Positions 63,324 through 64,000 of a DNA stretch of 64,000 bases are shown piece by piece. The stretch's first letter is position 1. The number at the start of each line of letters is the position of its first letter. A program made the position numbers and the translations under genes. Source of the DNA: Tritrichomonas musculus (taxonomy: Eukaryota; Parabasalia; Tritrichomonadida; Tritrichomonadidae). The notes under the pieces were generated by a model. That model made no database searches and had not been told where the DNA came from. It saw nothing but the letters and a program-made list of their open reading frames with translations. Where the stretch lies: the NCBI GenBank assembly GCA_039105265.1, contig JAPFFF010000019.1, forward strand, positions 2,078,501-2,142,500, written 5' to 3'.

Positions 63324-64000
63324 TCAATTCGAATTGCATATAATATAGTCCTCTGATGTGAGTCCGTGGATGAATGGGGCACAGGATTGGTTCTCGAGGA
63401 CAATCATTTTGGTATGAGTCCCGGTGAGAGCATTCTTGTTTACCGTGATCTTGGACATCGTCATCTCACTGATTTTGCTCTGGATTTTGTTGCGCATAGT
63501 CATCCCCGGAGGGGCTGAGAGCTGTCGCATCATCTGCAGATTGATATTTTTGCCAACCTTCACACCACCATTGTCGATGATGTCCTTGTAATCATCACTT
63601 GTAATACGGTTTTTCTTGAGGGAGACCCCCTTGAGTTTGAGTGCCTTGGTTACAGCTCCACTATTAAATATGGTGTAGCACTTAGGGGCTAACGCTATCA
63701 TATTCTCACCATATTTCTCAATGCAGAGACCCAGTATTTTCTTCTCATCAGCGATTGTATTTATATTGGGATTCGGCATGAACTTATATATGTTCTCATC
63801 ATAGAATGCCCTATTCTTGATGATGTATTTGAACTCTTGATCGGACCCCTTGGTATCATCACCAGCAACCGCAAAATACGCACTATCAGTGTCCCCCTCT
63901 ATGAAATGGAATCGCTCCACATCAAGGCACTTGTACATGAAATCGTATATGAATGTGAGATACCAGAATTTGGCATTATCTAGAGTCCAGAATGATTCCT
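63324..64000 (-). CDS. polB: Family B DNA polymerase, C-terminal part (Mav-G)
   Basis: The frame is open to the window edge. Visible: ESFWTLDNAKFWYLTFIYDF, motif C EGDTDSAYF, MPNPNINTIADEKKILGLCIEKYG, LKLKGVSLKKNRI and the C-terminal FIHGLTSEDYIICNSN. Close to the Mav-A polymerase over the same span. The AEP domain of the Mav-D polymerase is absent. Confidence 0.85.
   Translation of the reverse strand, partial: ESFWTLDNAKFWYLTFIYDFMYKCLDVERFHFIEGDTDSAYFAVAGDDTKGSDQEFKYIIKNRAFYDENIYKFMPNPNINTIADEKKILGLCIEKYGENMIALAPKCYTIFNSGAVTKALKLKGVSLKKNRITSDDYKDIIDNGGVKVGKNINLQMMRQLSAPPGMTMRNKIQSKISEMTMSKITVNKNALTGTHTKMIVLENQSCAPFIHGLTSEDYIICNSN

Larger units (their letters stand above)
51624..64000. mobile_element. 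Mav-G: Maverick, left 12.4 kb
   Basis: Left end CAGTAGTGAAGGGTGTTCC at 51624. Gene order: terminal p159, ATPase, membrane p49, ARILSSE, capsid, virion-like, coiled-coil, p75, p77, integrase, p110, Pro-rich, 579-aa gene, fibre domain, PolB. All visible frames look whole; the right end is outside the window. Innermost of the nest, hence the youngest insertion if the nest is read literally. Confidence 0.88.

Overview
The window is accessory DNA of a eukaryote made almost wholly of Maverick/Polinton elements. The gene set (protein-primed PolB, rve-type integrase, FtsK/A32-like packaging ATPase, double jelly-roll capsid protein, Ulp1-like protease, fibre-like protein), the intron-free AT-rich genes with very short leaders, and elements packed inside one another fit a Trichomonas-like parabasalid. 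The host is inferred; no certain host gene is present.

Layout (names are mine). 1-8253 Mav-A: PolB, packaging genes and its right terminus. 8254-8444: end of another element. 8445-10228: very AT-rich DNA without genes. 10229-10746 Mav-B: a lone terminus. 10890-13079: a 2.19-kb fold-back element with two ~1.06-kb, almost identical inverted arms and Maverick-like ends. 13080-19111 Mav-C: capsid, integrase and accessory genes. 19111-38722 Mav-D: a 19.6-kb set with capsid, ATPase, fibre, KilA-N, integrase and a PolB fused to a primase. 38723-48331 Mav-E: double Ulp1 protease, integrase, AEP primase and SF3 helicase. 48332-51623 Mav-F: integrase and ATPase. 51624-64000 Mav-G: close relative of Mav-C, running off the window. 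The left termini of Mav-D, -E, -F and -G each interrupt a gene of the element before them, so the simplest reading is a nest C[D[E[F[G]]]] whose right halves lie beyond 64000. All elements are treated as fossils; each visible one is incomplete here, through nesting or the window edges.

The genes divide into replication (PolB, PolB-AEP, AEP plus SF3 helicase), integration (rve integrases), virion building (capsid protein, small basic virion-like protein, ATPase, fibre, protease) and a recurring set of small unknown proteins. Several conserved small genes are shorter than 60 codons: a membrane protein beside the ATPase (6290-6421, 53589-53738) and a basic protein beside the integrase (45336-45482).

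The most unusual signal is a population of short hairpins, mostly 3-6 bp stems with 3-nt loops. They lie in element termini, intergenic modules and the fold-back arms, and also in frame inside genes (5261-5289, 6968-6996, 32692-32715, 58883-58893, 17536-17554). Some differ between the otherwise near-identical Mav-C and Mav-G, and one intergenic hairpin is inverted between them. This resembles in style the in-frame palindromic elements of Rickettsia.
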